64,000 nt of DNA from Sphingobacteriia bacterium (GTDB lineage Bacteria > Pseudomonadota > Alphaproteobacteria > Rickettsiales > 33-17). The translations under genes and the position numbers were made by a program. Positions 17,294 through 27,047 of the stretch are shown piece by piece (positions within the stretch are counted from its first letter, which is position 1; each line of letters opens with the position of its first letter). Location of the stretch: the NCBI GenBank assembly GCA_017304685.1, contig JAFKLR010000004.1, forward strand, positions 124,001-188,000, written 5' to 3'. Under the pieces are notes generated by a model. That model worked only from the letters and a program-made list of their open reading frames with translations, was not told the origin of the DNA and made no database searches.

Positions 17294-18193
17294 CTAAGCC
17301 AATTCTTCTTGTTCAATTTCATTAACATGTCGTGAGGCAAGCAGATTTGAATTATTAAGAGCTTCATTTACTTTTTTCAAGTTTAAATTTTTTAAAAAAG
17401 CTCTTAATTCTTGTCTTGCAGCAATATGAGACATTGTCATACTAATATTTTGCGCCGCTAGGTCAAGTAAAGTCAAGCCTTGCAAAAATAATTCTCTAAA
17501 AATCACCCTTTCAGAAAAACCTGGGATATGTTTAAATCCAACTCTTGCAGATAGTTTATTAAGAACTTCTGTCATATTTCTTTTATTTTTAGCATCAATA
17601 TTACTTAAACGATTTCTAAGTACTATCCACTCGATAGATTCTTGAGCAACACTTGCCCTACGCATTTTTTGTCCCCAAACCATTTCACTATAATGAGTTG
17701 GTCGTTCTATCGATAAATTATCAGGATTAACCTTAGCTAAAACATCTAAATCAATAAAGCTATCATTAATTGGGGTTACAATTACATCTGCATGTGAATG
17801 CGCTAGTGTTGAAAGATATGTATTATTTCCTGGTGTATCAATTACTATAAAATCACATTCTTCACTTGCTTTATTAAGTGCCTCTAAAAATAATCTCTCT
17901 TCTTCTTTATGCCTTGCATCTTGATTTTCATCATTTACCGGTGGAATTAAAAAATGATTTGGCATTAACAAACTATTAGTTTTTTTATTAGTATATTCTC
18001 GATTTTCTATATAACGAGTTAAGCTTTTTTGTCTAGAATCGACGTCTATACTTGCAACTTTAAACCCTAAGCTCAATAAGCTTGCAATAGTATGCATAGC
18101 AGTAGTAGTTTTACCTGCTCCACCTTTTTCATTACCAATTACGATTACAATATTTTTTTTGCTATCAAGATTATTGGAATTACCAAATTTCAT
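17294..18193 (-). CDS. mipZ: MipZ, ParA-type division-plane regulator
   Basis: This 299-residue protein is a deviant Walker A ATPase: VIGNEKGGAGKTTTAMHT, with the P-loop at 23-29. It also has ASIDVDSRQKSLTRYIENR and FIVIDTPGNNTYLSTLAHSHAD. The insertion and sequence after the Walker B strand (WIVLRNRLSNIDAKNKRNM) is characteristic of MipZ rather than ParA or Soj. In alphaproteobacteria MipZ forms a bipolar gradient through ParB and blocks FtsZ assembly away from midcell. The gene precedes the J-domain gene in the same operon. PopZ, which anchors the ParB-origin complex in Caulobacter, is encoded at 43,283-44,038. Confidence 0.93.
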   Translation of the reverse strand: MKFGNSNNLDSKKNIVIVIGNEKGGAGKTTTAMHTIASLLSLGFKVASIDVDSRQKSLTRYIENREYTNKKTNSLLMPNHFLIPPVNDENQDARHKEEERLFLEALNKASEECDFIVIDTPGNNTYLSTLAHSHADVIVTPINDSFIDLDVLAKVNPDNLSIERPTHYSEMVWGQKMRRASVAQESIEWIVLRNRLSNIDAKNKRNMTEVLNKLSARVGFKHIPGFSERVIFRELFLQGLTLLDLAAQNISMTMSHIAARQELRAFLKNLNLKKVNEALNNSNLLASRHVNEIEQEELA

Positions 18194-18367
18194 AAACTTT
18201 GCCTGTAAAAATTTTAACTCACATATTACTCTTATTAGAAAAGCGAGTAATGTTAGATGTCAATTAAAATGTAATTTTTGAATAAACAAAAAAGACTGTA
18301 TTGATTTTTTAAGTATTGGAAAATACTCTATTAATATTAGCAGAATTAAAAGAAAAAAGTAAAATAT

Positions 18368-20326
18368 ATGTATGAATCAAATATTATTAAAATAAACCCG
18401 GAAATCAGCAGTAAAGCACATATTAATCAGGAAGAATATTTAAGATTATATAATTCTTCAATTGACGACCCTGAAAAATTTTGGATTGAACAAGCCAAAA
18501 ATATAACTTGGTTTAAAGAACCTACGAAAATAAAAAATGTTTCTTTTAATAGCGATGACTTAGATATTAAATGGTTTGAAGATGGTATTTTAAATACATG
18601 TTATAATGCAATTGACCGCCACTTACCAGAAAAGGCAGAAAAAACAGCTTTTATTTGGCAAGGCGACGAACCTAATCAAACAAAATCTATTACATATCAA
18701 GAATTATTTAATAAAGTAAATGAATTTTCCCTGGTACTAAAAAGCCTAGGAGTTAAAAAAGGCGATATAGTAATCATATATTTGCCCATGATTTTTGAAG
18801 CAATCTATGCAATGCTTGCATGTAGTAGAATTGGTGCCGTTCATTCAGTAGTTTTTGCAGGCTTTTCATCTAATTCATTACGTGATCGAATAATTGATAC
18901 TAAAGCTAAAATAATAATAACTTCAAATGGCGGTAAAAGAGGTGGTAAGGAAATTCTATTAAAAGCCAATGTCGATTCAGCAGTTCATGAATGTAAAACT
19001 ATTGAAAAGGTATTAGTTATACCTTATTTAAATTTAGAAACAACTAAATTACCCCACGACATTTTATTTAATGAAGTTAGCATAAATTCTAACGAAATTT
19101 GCCGACCTGAGCCAATGAATGCTGAAGATCCTTTATTTATACTTTACACTTCGGGATCAACAAATAAACCTAAGGGTATAGTACATACTACTGGTGGCTA
19201 TTTAGTTTACGCTTCACTTACTCATAAATATATTTTTGATTGTAAGGATGATGATATCTATTGGTGTACTGCTGATATCGGCTGGGTGACTGGACATTCA
19301 TATGTGGTGTATGGCCCTTTATGTAATGGAACAACAAGTGTAATCTATGAAGGCATACCTTCCTACCCTAATTTTTCTCGTATGTGGGAAATAGTTGATA
19401 AATATAAAGTTAATATTTTATATACCGCACCTACTCTAATTAGAACATTAATGCGCGAAGGAGAAAAATTCATAACATCTTCTTCTAGGAAAAGTTTAAG
19501 AGTGCTAGGTTCTGTAGGTGAGCCAATAAATCCAGAAGCTTGGATGTGGTTTTATAAAACTGTCGGAGAAGAAAAATGCCCTATAGTTGACACGTGGTGG
19601 CAAACTGAGACAGGCGGAATATTAATAACCCCACTTATTGGAGCTACCAATTTAAAGCCTGGTTCGGCAACAAAACCATTTTTTGGTATTACTCCTGTAA
19701 TAATTGATAAGGACGGTAAAGAAGTTATTGGTGAAGGTGAGGGTAATTTATGTATTAAAGATTCGTGGCCTGGTCAAGCTCGTTCAATTTTAGGTGACCA
19801 TAAAAGGTTTTATGAAACTTATTTTGCACCATTTAAAGGTTATTATTTTTCAGGCGATGGAGCAAAAAGAGATAAAGATGGTTATTATTGGATTACAGGA
19901 AGAGTAGACGATGTAATTAATGTTTCGGGTCATAGAATTGGTACAGCGGAACTTGAAAGCTCTTTAGTAGCTCACTCTAATGTTGCTGAAGCTGCGGCAG
20001 TAGGATTCCCGCATGATATAAAAGGCCAAGGAATATATATTTACGTTGTTCTAAAACAAGGAATTAAAGCCACAATTGATACTGAAGAAGAACTTAAAAA
20101 TTGGGTACGAAAAATTATAGGCCCAATAGCGACTCCTGACTTTATTCAAATATGTACTGATCTTCCTAAAACACGTTCTGGCAAAATTATGCGTAGAATT
20201 TTACGTAAAATTGCTGAAGGTGAATTTGAAAGTATTGGAGATACAAGCACCCTTGCCGACCCGAAAGTAGTGGAAGAGATTATTAAAGGCAGAAAGTCTT
20301 ATTTTTCAAATAATTCTATAAATTAA
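18368..20326 (+). CDS. acs: acetyl-CoA synthetase (AMP-forming)
   Basis: This full-length 652-residue enzyme is of the adenylate-forming superfamily. The A3 phosphate-binding loop is [11 protein letters not shown] (260-270). [43 protein letters not shown] (split by family motifs A7-A8) and the C-terminal [11 protein letters not shown] follow. K606 in that motif is the catalytic lysine that is acetylated in other bacteria. It converts acetate, ATP and CoA to acetyl-CoA. The ribosome binding site is weak. It is divergent from mipZ and appears monocistronic. Confidence 0.95.
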   Translation: MYESNIIKINPEISSKAHINQEEYLRLYNSSIDDPEKFWIEQAKNITWFKEPTKIKNVSFNSDDLDIKWFEDGILNTCYNAIDRHLPEKAEKTAFIWQGDEPNQTKSITYQELFNKVNEFSLVLKSLGVKKGDIVIIYLPMIFEAIYAMLACSRIGAVHSVVFAGFSSNSLRDRIIDTKAKIIITSNGGKRGGKEILLKANVDSAVHECKTIEKVLVIPYLNLETTKLPHDILFNEVSINSNEICRPEPMNAEDPLFILYTSGSTNKPKGIVHTTGGYLVYASLTHKYIFDCKDDDIYWCTADIGWVTGHSYVVYGPLCNGTTSVIYEGIPSYPNFSRMWEIVDKYKVNILYTAPTLIRTLMREGEKFITSSSRKSLRVLGSVGEPINPEAWMWFYKTVGEEKCPIVDTWWQTETGGILITPLIGATNLKPGSATKPFFGITPVIIDKDGKEVIGEGEGNLCIKDSWPGQARSILGDHKRFYETYFAPFKGYYFSGDGAKRDKDGYYWITGRVDDVINVSGHRIGTAELESSLVAHSNVAEAAAVGFPHDIKGQGIYIYVVLKQGIKATIDTEEELKNWVRKIIGPIATPDFIQICTDLPKTRSGKIMRRILRKIAEGEFESIGDTSTLADPKVVEEIIKGRKSYFSNNSIN

Positions 20327-20346
20327 GTAAATAAATTAATTATTGC

Positions 20347-20375
20347 TTGACATATTATTAATATTAATGTAATAT
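20347..20375 (+). promoter_or_regulatory. strong promoter of the 241-residue gene
   Basis: TTGACA (20347-20352), an exact 17-base spacer and TAATAT (20370-20375) lie between acs and the next gene. Transcription should begin near 20382. That leaves only the ATG at 20400 with a usable ribosome binding site. Confidence 0.7.
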
Positions 20376-20399
20376 TTCCTAAAATTAATGGAGATATTT

Positions 20400-21125
20400 A
20401 TGATTATTAAGAAAGTTGTGGCATTAGTAACAGGAACCATCACTAGTGGGATTGGTGGCCTTTATAGTGTATTTGAAGTATTTAATAAAGAGGGTAGCTT
20501 ATTTAATATTTTTAACTGGTTTAAAAAGAAACCTTTATTAATATCTTTGGATAAATGGAGTCATTTACCTGTAAACCCTAATGTAATAAAAAACTGTAAT
20601 ATTAAAAATATAGAAACCATTCAAGATAAAAGAAACAACCAAACATTAGAAACATTTCTAAACAACTTCAAATCTTTTATTGATAACCCCTTTTCTTTAA
20701 AAGATCTAAGCAATGAAGCTAATAGAGAGAAACTTGCTATACTTATTAGTGATATAGAATTTTGGGATAAAGTGTTATTCAATTTAAATGGTAAAAATGG
20801 CAGCTATATAAATAATAAATTAAACACCCTAGTTTCAAAACTTAAAGATAGAAGTTTAAAACCATCGGATGTACTAAAGTATGAAGAGGAGCTTTTGTTA
20901 ACAAGCAATGTAAGATTGATAGATATTTTAGAGAATAACGGCAAACTGCGTTATAAACTTTTTGATAATAATTATCTAATATCGCTACAAGAGAAATTTA
21001 ACACTTTTTCTGAAAGATTAAATTCTATTAATGCTAAAATTGAAGCACCCAAAACTTCTGTTAAAAAATCTGTCAGAAGTACTGTTTGTCAAAACCCGAC
21101 TTTAAGTATAAGTGCGAAATTATAA
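20400..21125 (+). CDS. hypothetical protein, monocistronic
   Basis: I do not recognise this protein. I place the start at 20400 (MIIKKVVALV) rather than the ATG at 20388, because GGAG at 20390-20393 sits six bases before it and the promoter leaves almost no leader for the earlier one. The 241-residue product has one short hydrophobic or amphipathic stretch near the N-terminus (VVALVTGTITSGIGGLYSVF). A helical, Lys/Asn/Leu-rich body follows, with a Ser/Lys/Thr-rich tail. It could be membrane-associated or secreted without a classical signal peptide. It is framed by a strong promoter and a strong terminator, so it is an independent unit. Confidence 0.75.
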   Translation: MIIKKVVALVTGTITSGIGGLYSVFEVFNKEGSLFNIFNWFKKKPLLISLDKWSHLPVNPNVIKNCNIKNIETIQDKRNNQTLETFLNNFKSFIDNPFSLKDLSNEANREKLAILISDIEFWDKVLFNLNGKNGSYINNKLNTLVSKLKDRSLKPSDVLKYEEELLLTSNVRLIDILENNGKLRYKLFDNNYLISLQEKFNTFSERLNSINAKIEAPKTSVKKSVRSTVCQNPTLSISAKL

Positions 21126-21153
21126 TAAAATCATTTAAAGTTCTAAAGGTTTT

Positions 21154-21190
21154 AAGTGAGGGTAATAGTCATTATTTACCCTCACTTTTT
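21154..21190 (+). terminator. intrinsic terminator after the 241-residue gene
   Basis: AAGTGAGGGTAA (21154-21165) pairs perfectly with TTACCCTCACTT (21176-21187) over a 10-base loop and runs into TTTTT. It is the clearest intrinsic terminator on the + strand of the window. Confidence 0.9.
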
Positions 21191-21218
21191 CATATAAGAA
21201 CCATTAATTAACCTATCC

Positions 21219-21247
21219 TTGCTTAACGCATTATAAACCTTTATAAT
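21219..21247 (+). promoter_or_regulatory. near-consensus promoter of the frameshifted gene
   Basis: TTGCTT (21219-21224), a 17-base spacer and a perfect TATAAT (21242-21247). AAGGAG at 21270-21275 lies seven bases before the ATG at 21283. Confidence 0.75.
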
Positions 21248-21282
21248 TTTATCTCCACTTTGTCAAAGTAAGGAGAATTATT

Positions 21283-22136
21283 ATGTCTAAAATTCAAGAT
21301 GTTTTATTTTTAAATGAAATGAATAAAACTATCGAATTATTTGCAAACAAATCAAATAATCCTAGCGAATATAAAACTAAAATTAGCGAAATGCTTTCAC
21401 AACTTTGCACTAATCAAAGTATTTCTAATAATATAAACGATGAAAAATTAAAGACTTTATATGTTGATTTACAAGCTTGTTTTGAATCAACACTTTCAAG
21501 ATTAGTTGAACAAAAATATATTACTGAAGCAGTATGCGTTATTCATGAAATAACGTTCCTTCCCCAATTTTAGCGGGGCCCGATAAAAACCTTTTAGATA
21601 TTACATTTGCTGTAGAAGATGTTGCAAAAACACCAGAAAGAATTGCAATGGTAACTAAAAGAGCAAATATTTTATATGAAATGCTTAATAAAGGAAAACT
21701 AAGACTCCTTTGTGCATATTCGCAAAAAACATATGCTGAAGCACAAAACATTAGTAATGCACAAAGAGAAAATTACACTAATGCTCAAAAAAACTTTCCA
21801 AATCATTTAATTGATAATGCATTAAATATTGATGCAATTCCAGATAATCTTTCTGGTGCTACATACCTTTATAAAAACAATGAAGAAAAAATTTTTGGTT
21901 TTAATATAAATGCATTCCAAGTAAGTAACCCTAAACAGCCTAAAGAATGGTCAATAAACTTCGGTTCTATTGAACAAAGTGTATTTATGCAAGTAAATAT
22001 GGTAACAGCTCGAATGAATCAAATAAGTGAATTTTTATCTAACTATAATATTAATATTGGTGATGAATTACATAACAGTAGAAAATTTATAAACCAAGCT
22101 TATGAAGCTAAAGAAAAACCATTTCAATTAAGTTAA
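21283..22136 (+). pseudogene. hypothetical gene broken by a one-base deletion
   Basis: The frame from the ATG at 21283 runs to a TAG at 21571-21573, giving 96 residues. Downstream, a second frame is open from about 21546 to 22136 with the same amino-acid style. Adding one base near 21546-21551, for example one more A in GAAATAACG, joins them into one 284-residue protein that reads IHENNVPSPILAGPDKN across the joint. The promoter, AAGGAG site and both halves look intact, so the break is recent, a sequencing or assembly error in a homopolymer, or a recoded site; I see no classic slippery heptamer. The product is unrecognised and mostly helical. Confidence 0.75.
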
Positions 22137-22141
22137 AATAA

Positions 22142-22168
22142 TAGGTGTAGCTTTCAATGCTACACCTA
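22142..22168. terminator. hairpin between convergent genes
   Basis: TAGGTGTAGC (22142-22151) pairs perfectly with GCTACACCTA (22159-22168) over a 7-base loop. It sits 6 bases after the end of the + frame and 7 bases past the lpdA stop. On the reverse strand TATTATTTT follows, so it probably ends lpdA transcription. Confidence 0.65.
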
Positions 22169-22175
22169 AATATAA

Positions 22176-23570
22176 TTACATATGTATGACTCTTCCAAAT
22201 GCATCAAGAACTGCTTCATGCATCATTTCTGACATTGTTGGATGTGGGAAAATTGTATTAATTAAATCTTCTTCAGTTAGTTCACCAGATTTTGCAATTA
22301 CATAACCTTGAATCATTTCAGTTACTTCAGCACCTACCATGTGAGCACCAATTAATTCTCCTGTTTTAGCATCAAAAATAGTTTTAATTAATCCTTCTGC
22401 TTCACCCATCGCAATTGCTTTACCATTACCCATGAAAGGAAACTTACCAACTTTAATGTTAAGGCCAGCCTCTTTAGCTTTTTCTTCAGTTAAACCAACA
22501 CTTGCAATTTGTGGACGTGAATAAGTACATCCTGGAATATTATTTTTAACCATCTTATGTGGATGTTTACCGGCAATTTTTTCTGCCGCAATAATTCCTT
22601 CATGACTTGCTTTATGCGCAAGCCAAGGAGCACCGGTAACATCACCTATTGCATAAATACCTGGCTCATCTGTTTCCATATAATCGTTTGCTACAATTTG
22701 CCCACGATCTAATTTTATTTTAGTTGATTCTAAACCTAAGTTTTCAGTATTTGCTTGAATACCGACAGCCATAATTATTCTTTCAACTGTAAGTTTTTCT
22801 TCTTTTCCATCTTTTTCAAAAGTAACAGTTACGTCTTCTGCATTTTTAGTAACCGATTTTAAATTTGTTTTAGTGTGAATTTTAATGCCTTGTTTCTCAA
22901 ATGACTTTTTAGCGAAATCTGCTATATCTTTATCTTCATTAATTAGAATTCTTTCAGCTACTTCTATTAAATTTACATCAGCACCCATAGTTTTATAAAA
23001 ACTTGCAAATTCAACACCAATTGCTCCACTTCCTACAACGAGTAATGATTTTGGCATAGTTTCAGGAACCATTGCTTCTTTATATGTCCAAATAAATTTA
23101 TTATCAGGTTCAAATCCTGGAATTACTTTTGCTCTAGCTCCAGTTGCAATTAAAATGTTTTTTGCTTGTACTTCGTCAACAACGACACCATCTTTGGTAA
23201 CTTCAATTTTTTTACCAGGTTTAATTTTTCCAAAGCCATCAATTACAGTAACTTTATTTTTCTTAAGTAAGCCTTTAATACCGCCTGAAAGTTGGCCTGA
23301 AACATCTCTTGATCTTTGAACAATTTTTTTGATATCAAAACTAATATTTTCAGCTTTTAAACCAAAGCTATCTAAGTTTTCTAATAGATGATAAATTTCA
23401 GATACTCTAAGTAATGCTTTAGTTGGAATACAACCCCAATTTAAACAAATTCCACCTAAATGGTTTGCTTCAACTACGCATGTTTTTAAACCTAATTGAG
23501 CTGCTCTAATTGCTGCTACATAACCACCAGGTCCTGCTCCTAGCACTACTAAATCGAAACTATCTTTCAT
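22176..23570 (-). CDS. lpdA: dihydrolipoamide dehydrogenase (E3)
   Basis: This 464-residue flavoprotein has an FAD-binding LGAGPGGYVAA at 10-20 and the redox-active disulfide C42/C47 in GGICLNWGCIPTKAL. It has an NAD-binding VGSGAIGVEFASFY and a second FAD motif YAIGDVTG. The C-terminal HPTMSEMMHEAV carries the His-Glu active-site pair contributed to the partner subunit. It reoxidises lipoyl groups of the pyruvate and 2-oxoglutarate dehydrogenase complexes. It lies downstream of the pdhABC operon on the same strand but is separated by 134 bases with a long perfect hairpin, so it is probably expressed in part on its own. Confidence 0.96.
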   Translation of the reverse strand: MKDSFDLVVLGAGPGGYVAAIRAAQLGLKTCVVEANHLGGICLNWGCIPTKALLRVSEIYHLLENLDSFGLKAENISFDIKKIVQRSRDVSGQLSGGIKGLLKKNKVTVIDGFGKIKPGKKIEVTKDGVVVDEVQAKNILIATGARAKVIPGFEPDNKFIWTYKEAMVPETMPKSLLVVGSGAIGVEFASFYKTMGADVNLIEVAERILINEDKDIADFAKKSFEKQGIKIHTKTNLKSVTKNAEDVTVTFEKDGKEEKLTVERIIMAVGIQANTENLGLESTKIKLDRGQIVANDYMETDEPGIYAIGDVTGAPWLAHKASHEGIIAAEKIAGKHPHKMVKNNIPGCTYSRPQIASVGLTEEKAKEAGLNIKVGKFPFMGNGKAIAMGEAEGLIKTIFDAKTGELIGAHMVGAEVTEMIQGYVIAKSGELTEEDLINTIFPHPTMSEMMHEAVLDAFGRVIHM

Positions 23571-23640
23571 ATTTTACTCCCAAGTAATTTTTATGTATTA
23601 GATAATTATATACAATCTTATAGAATTATAAATATTTTAA

Positions 23641-23680
23641 ATAAAAATACAATTAAAGTGGCCTTTAATTGTATTTTTAT
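23641..23680. terminator. long perfect inverted repeat between pdhC and lpdA
   Basis: The arms 23641-23658 and 23663-23680 are perfectly complementary over 18 bases (core AATACAATTAAAG / CTTTAATTGTATT), with a 4-base loop TGGC. T-rich tracts follow on both strands. Read on the reverse strand, it follows the pdhC stop and should end or attenuate the pdhABC message before lpdA. Confidence 0.85.
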
Positions 23681-23704
23681 TTTATTTTTAAAACCTAAAA
23701 TTAA

Positions 23705-24967
23705 TTATTCAATTAACATTAGAACTGGATTTTCAATATATTTCTTAAAACTTGCTAAGAAGTTTGCACCTACAGCTCCATCAACAACTCTATGGTCAGA
23801 AGAAAGTGTAACTTCCATCGTATTTGCAATTGTAATATTTCCATTTTTAACAACTGGTTTCTCTTGGCTTGCACCAATAGCTAAAATACAACTTTGTGGT
23901 GGGTTAATAATTGCTTTAAAGTTTTTAATACCAAACATTCCTAAATTTGAAATACTAAAGCCACCACCTTGGAATTCTTCAGGAGATAATTTATTTTGTC
24001 TAGCACGTGCTGCTAAGTCTTTCATTTCATTTGAAATAGTAATTACATTTTTCTGATCAGCATTACGAATGATTGGAGTAATAAGCCCACCGTCAATTGC
24101 AACTGCAATAGATATATCAACGTTATTAAATCTCAATACTGCTTCATCAGTCCACATCGCATTTGCATCAGGAACTTCTCTTAATGCTAAAGCAACAGCT
24201 TTAATAACAAGATCATTTACTGAAAGTTTATAAGCAGGTTTATCTTTATCAGTCGCTGAATTTAAATCTTGTCTCATACTTAATAATTTATCAATTTCAC
24301 ATTCAATTGATAAATAGAAATGAGGAATAGTTTGTTTTGATTCGCAAAGTCTTTTCGCAATAACTTTACGCATATTATTATTCGGTACTTTAGTAAATTC
24401 TTCTGGGTTACGAGCAACAACACCTGATGAAAAACCAGAAGATGATTTTGTAGACCCACCTTTATTCTTCGCATTTAGAACGTCATCTTTAATAACCCTG
24501 CCACGTGGTCCACTTCCTTGAACTTTACTTAAATCAATGCTTTCTTGTGAGGCAATTCTTTTAGCAAGAGGAGACGCAGCAACTCTGCCATTATTATTTG
24601 AGGTTAAAACAGAAGATGATGTATGAACTGTTTTAGCTTCAACTACCACTTCTTTTTTCTCTGGAGTTGCATTTTGATTAGCAGCAGGTTTTGGGGTGAA
24701 ATTAGTAAGAGCTCCACTATCTTCACCTTCTTCTAAAACAAGCGCAATCAGTTCATTAACTTTTACATTTTCTGTACCGGCAGGAATAAGTATTTTGCCT
24801 AAAATTCCTTCATCAACCGCTTCAACTTCCATTGTAGCTTTATCGGTTTCAATTTCAGCTATAATTTCACCTGCTTTAATTTTATCACCTTCTTTTTTTA
24901 ACCATTTAGCTAAATTTCCTTCAGTCATAGTAGGAGAAAGAGCAGGCATTAGAATTTGAATTGGCAT
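23705..24967 (-). CDS. pdhC: pyruvate dehydrogenase E2, dihydrolipoamide acetyltransferase
   Basis: The protein has 420 residues in three parts. The N-terminal lipoyl domain carries K43 in [16 protein letters not shown] linker with a peripheral subunit-binding domain follows ([20 protein letters not shown], then [13 protein letters not shown]). The catalytic core ends in DHRVVDGA, with H392 and D396 as catalytic residues. A single lipoyl domain is typical of Rickettsiales and mitochondrial-type E2. It transfers the acetyl group from lipoamide to CoA. It is the last gene of pdhA-pdhB-pdhC, 25 bases after pdhB. Confidence 0.96.
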   Translation of the reverse strand: MPIQILMPALSPTMTEGNLAKWLKKEGDKIKAGEIIAEIETDKATMEVEAVDEGILGKILIPAGTENVKVNELIALVLEEGEDSGALTNFTPKPAANQNATPEKKEVVVEAKTVHTSSSVLTSNNNGRVAASPLAKRIASQESIDLSKVQGSGPRGRVIKDDVLNAKNKGGSTKSSSGFSSGVVARNPEEFTKVPNNNMRKVIAKRLCESKQTIPHFYLSIECEIDKLLSMRQDLNSATDKDKPAYKLSVNDLVIKAVALALREVPDANAMWTDEAVLRFNNVDISIAVAIDGGLITPIIRNADQKNVITISNEMKDLAARARQNKLSPEEFQGGGFSISNLGMFGIKNFKAIINPPQSCILAIGASQEKPVVKNGNITIANTMEVTLSSDHRVVDGAVGANFLASFKKYIENPVLMLIE

Positions 24968-24992
24968 AAATTATTCCTCGAGTACTTATAGT

Positions 24993-25979
24993 TTAAAACT
25001 TTTTATAACAAACATTTTTAACTGCATCAATAATATCAGCTACTTGTGGTAAAGCCATTTTTTCTAAATTAGCAGCATATGGAAGAGGTACATCTTTACC
25101 TGCAACTCTTACAACAGGCGCATCTAAATCATCAAAAGCTTCTTCCATTGCTATTGCTGCAATTTCTGAACCAATACCTGCAAAGGGCCATCCTTCTTCA
25201 ACTGAAACTATCCTGTTTGTTTTCTTAAGTGAACTTAAAATTGTTTCTTTGTCAAGCGGCCTAATAGTTCTAAGGTCAATTACCTCAGCATTTATACCTT
25301 CTTTTGCAAGTTCTTCAGCTGCTGCTAGTGCATGTTTTACCATTAAAGAAAAAGCAGTAATAGTCACATCACTACCTTCACGTAAAACGGCAGCTTTTCC
25401 AATTGGTACTAAATAATCAGCATCATCTGGCACTTCAAAACTTTGGCCATATAAAATTTCATTTTCTAAAAATATTACTGGGTTTGGATCTCTAATCGCA
25501 GATTTAAGTAATCCCTTTGCATCAGCTGCACTATAAGGTGCTATTACTTTTAAACCAGGAACATGTCCATACCAACTTGCATAACATTGTGAATGTTGCG
25601 CTGCAACTCTTGAAGCGGCGCCATTTGGTCCTCTAAATACTATTGGACATCTAACTTGTCCACCAGACATATAATTTGTTTTAGCAGCTGAATTTATAAT
25701 TTGATCAATTGCCTGCATAGCAAAATTAAATGTCATAAATTCAACAATAGGTTTTAAACCAACAAAAGCGGCTCCAACTGCAACACCTGCAAAACCATGT
25801 TCTGTAATTGGTGTATCAACTACTCTTTTTGGTCCAAATTCCTGTAGTAACCCTTGAGTAACTTTATAAGCACCTTGATATTCTGCAACTTCTTCACCCA
25901 TTACTAAAACATTAGGATCCTTTTTCATTTCCTCAAGCATCGCATCACGTAATGCTTCTCTTACTGTAATCACTGCCAT
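24993..25979 (-). CDS. pdhB: pyruvate dehydrogenase E1 beta subunit
   Basis: This 328-residue E1-beta has the transketolase-like pyrimidine-binding domain: [30 protein letters not shown] and [18 protein letters not shown]. The E in TPITEHGF is the catalytic glutamate. The C-terminal domain follows ([17 protein letters not shown] and [16 protein letters not shown]). It lacks an N-terminal lipoyl domain. Together with PdhA it forms the thiamine-diphosphate-dependent E1 that decarboxylates pyruvate. It starts 15 bases after pdhA. Confidence 0.96.
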   Translation of the reverse strand: MAVITVREALRDAMLEEMKKDPNVLVMGEEVAEYQGAYKVTQGLLQEFGPKRVVDTPITEHGFAGVAVGAAFVGLKPIVEFMTFNFAMQAIDQIINSAAKTNYMSGGQVRCPIVFRGPNGAASRVAAQHSQCYASWYGHVPGLKVIAPYSAADAKGLLKSAIRDPNPVIFLENEILYGQSFEVPDDADYLVPIGKAAVLREGSDVTITAFSLMVKHALAAAEELAKEGINAEVIDLRTIRPLDKETILSSLKKTNRIVSVEEGWPFAGIGSEIAAIAMEEAFDDLDAPVVRVAGKDVPLPYAANLEKMALPQVADIIDAVKNVCYKKF

Positions 25980-25994
25980 AAGCTTTTCTCTTTA

Positions 25995-26966
25995 TTAGTT
26001 TTCATTATAAATATCAGTATATAATTCACTTGGATCTGGTTCACTACTATTTTGAGCAAAATCCACACATTCCTGAACAATTGATTTAATATCTTTTTCA
26101 AGAGTTTTAAAATCATCTTCGCTTAATTTAAATTCTTGCATGATATAAGTTTTTAAATTTGTGATCGGATCTTTTTCTTCCTTAAATTTTTCTACTTCTT
26201 CTTTCGAGCGATATTTTGCAGGATCAGACATTGAGTGACCACGATATCTATAAGTTTTCATTTCTAATATCATTGGCCCTTTTCCGCTTCTGATATATTC
26301 AACTGCTTCACTTGCAGCTTCCCAAACTTTTACCACATCCATACCATCAACTTGCTTTCCTGGTATTCCAAATGCTTCACCGCGTTTATAAAAATCAGGA
26401 GACGCTGTAGAACGCTGAACCGAAGTACCCATGGCGTATTGATTGTTTTCAATAACAAAAATTACCGGTAATTTCCAAAGTGCTGCCATATTATATGATT
26501 CGTAAACCTGCCCTTGATGCGCGGCCCCATCACCATAATAAGTAACGCATAAATTATTATTTTCTTTATACTTATTAGCAAAGGCTATACCTGTTCCAAG
26601 TGGCACCTGAGCTGCGACGATTCCATGACCGCCATAGAAATTTTTAGGGATATCAAACATATGCATTGATCCACCCTTACCTTTTGAACAACCAGTTGCT
26701 TTACCTAATAACTCAGCCATAACATTTTTAGGATCCATACCACATGCAAGCATATGACCATGATCTCTATAACTTGTTATGATTTGATCGTCTTTAGTTA
26801 AAGCTCCTTGAATACCTACAACTACGGCTTCTTGACCAATATATAAATGACAAAAACCACCTATTAAACCCATACCATATAACTGACCTGCTTTCTCTTC
26901 AAATCGACGAATTAGTAGCATGTCCTTATAAAAAGCAATTAATTTATCTTTAGAAAGCGTGCCCAT
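25995..26966 (-). CDS. pdhA: pyruvate dehydrogenase E1 alpha subunit
   Basis: This 323-residue E1-alpha has RRFEEKAGQLYGMGLIGGF at the start and SYRDHGHML. The thiamine-diphosphate/Mg motif begins YYGDGAAHQG and ends VIENN, and the phosphorylation-loop-like YRYRGHSMSDP follows. The small separate alpha and beta subunits are the alphaproteobacterial and mitochondrial type, unlike the fused AceE of E. coli. First gene of pdhA-pdhB-pdhC, so the operon promoter should lie in the roughly 80 bases shared with the divergent prepilin-like gene. Confidence 0.96.
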   Translation of the reverse strand: MGTLSKDKLIAFYKDMLLIRRFEEKAGQLYGMGLIGGFCHLYIGQEAVVVGIQGALTKDDQIITSYRDHGHMLACGMDPKNVMAELLGKATGCSKGKGGSMHMFDIPKNFYGGHGIVAAQVPLGTGIAFANKYKENNNLCVTYYGDGAAHQGQVYESYNMAALWKLPVIFVIENNQYAMGTSVQRSTASPDFYKRGEAFGIPGKQVDGMDVVKVWEAASEAVEYIRSGKGPMILEMKTYRYRGHSMSDPAKYRSKEEVEKFKEEKDPITNLKTYIMQEFKLSEDDFKTLEKDIKSIVQECVDFAQNSSEPDPSELYTDIYNEN

Positions 26967-27047
26967 TGTTATCCTTCATTACAAAATGATTTGATTATTA
27001 TGATTAATTTATTACGATTATACAGTAACATAACTAGAGATACTACC

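Noticed and set aside
21540..21575. Programmed -1 frameshift in the broken 284-residue gene
   Set aside because: No X-XXY-YYZ slippery heptamer in the right phase and no obvious downstream pseudoknot. A single-base deletion in an A-run explains the data more simply.
23658..24056. 132-residue + strand frame within pdhC
   Set aside because: It is antisense to the conserved catalytic core of E2 and has no family signature.
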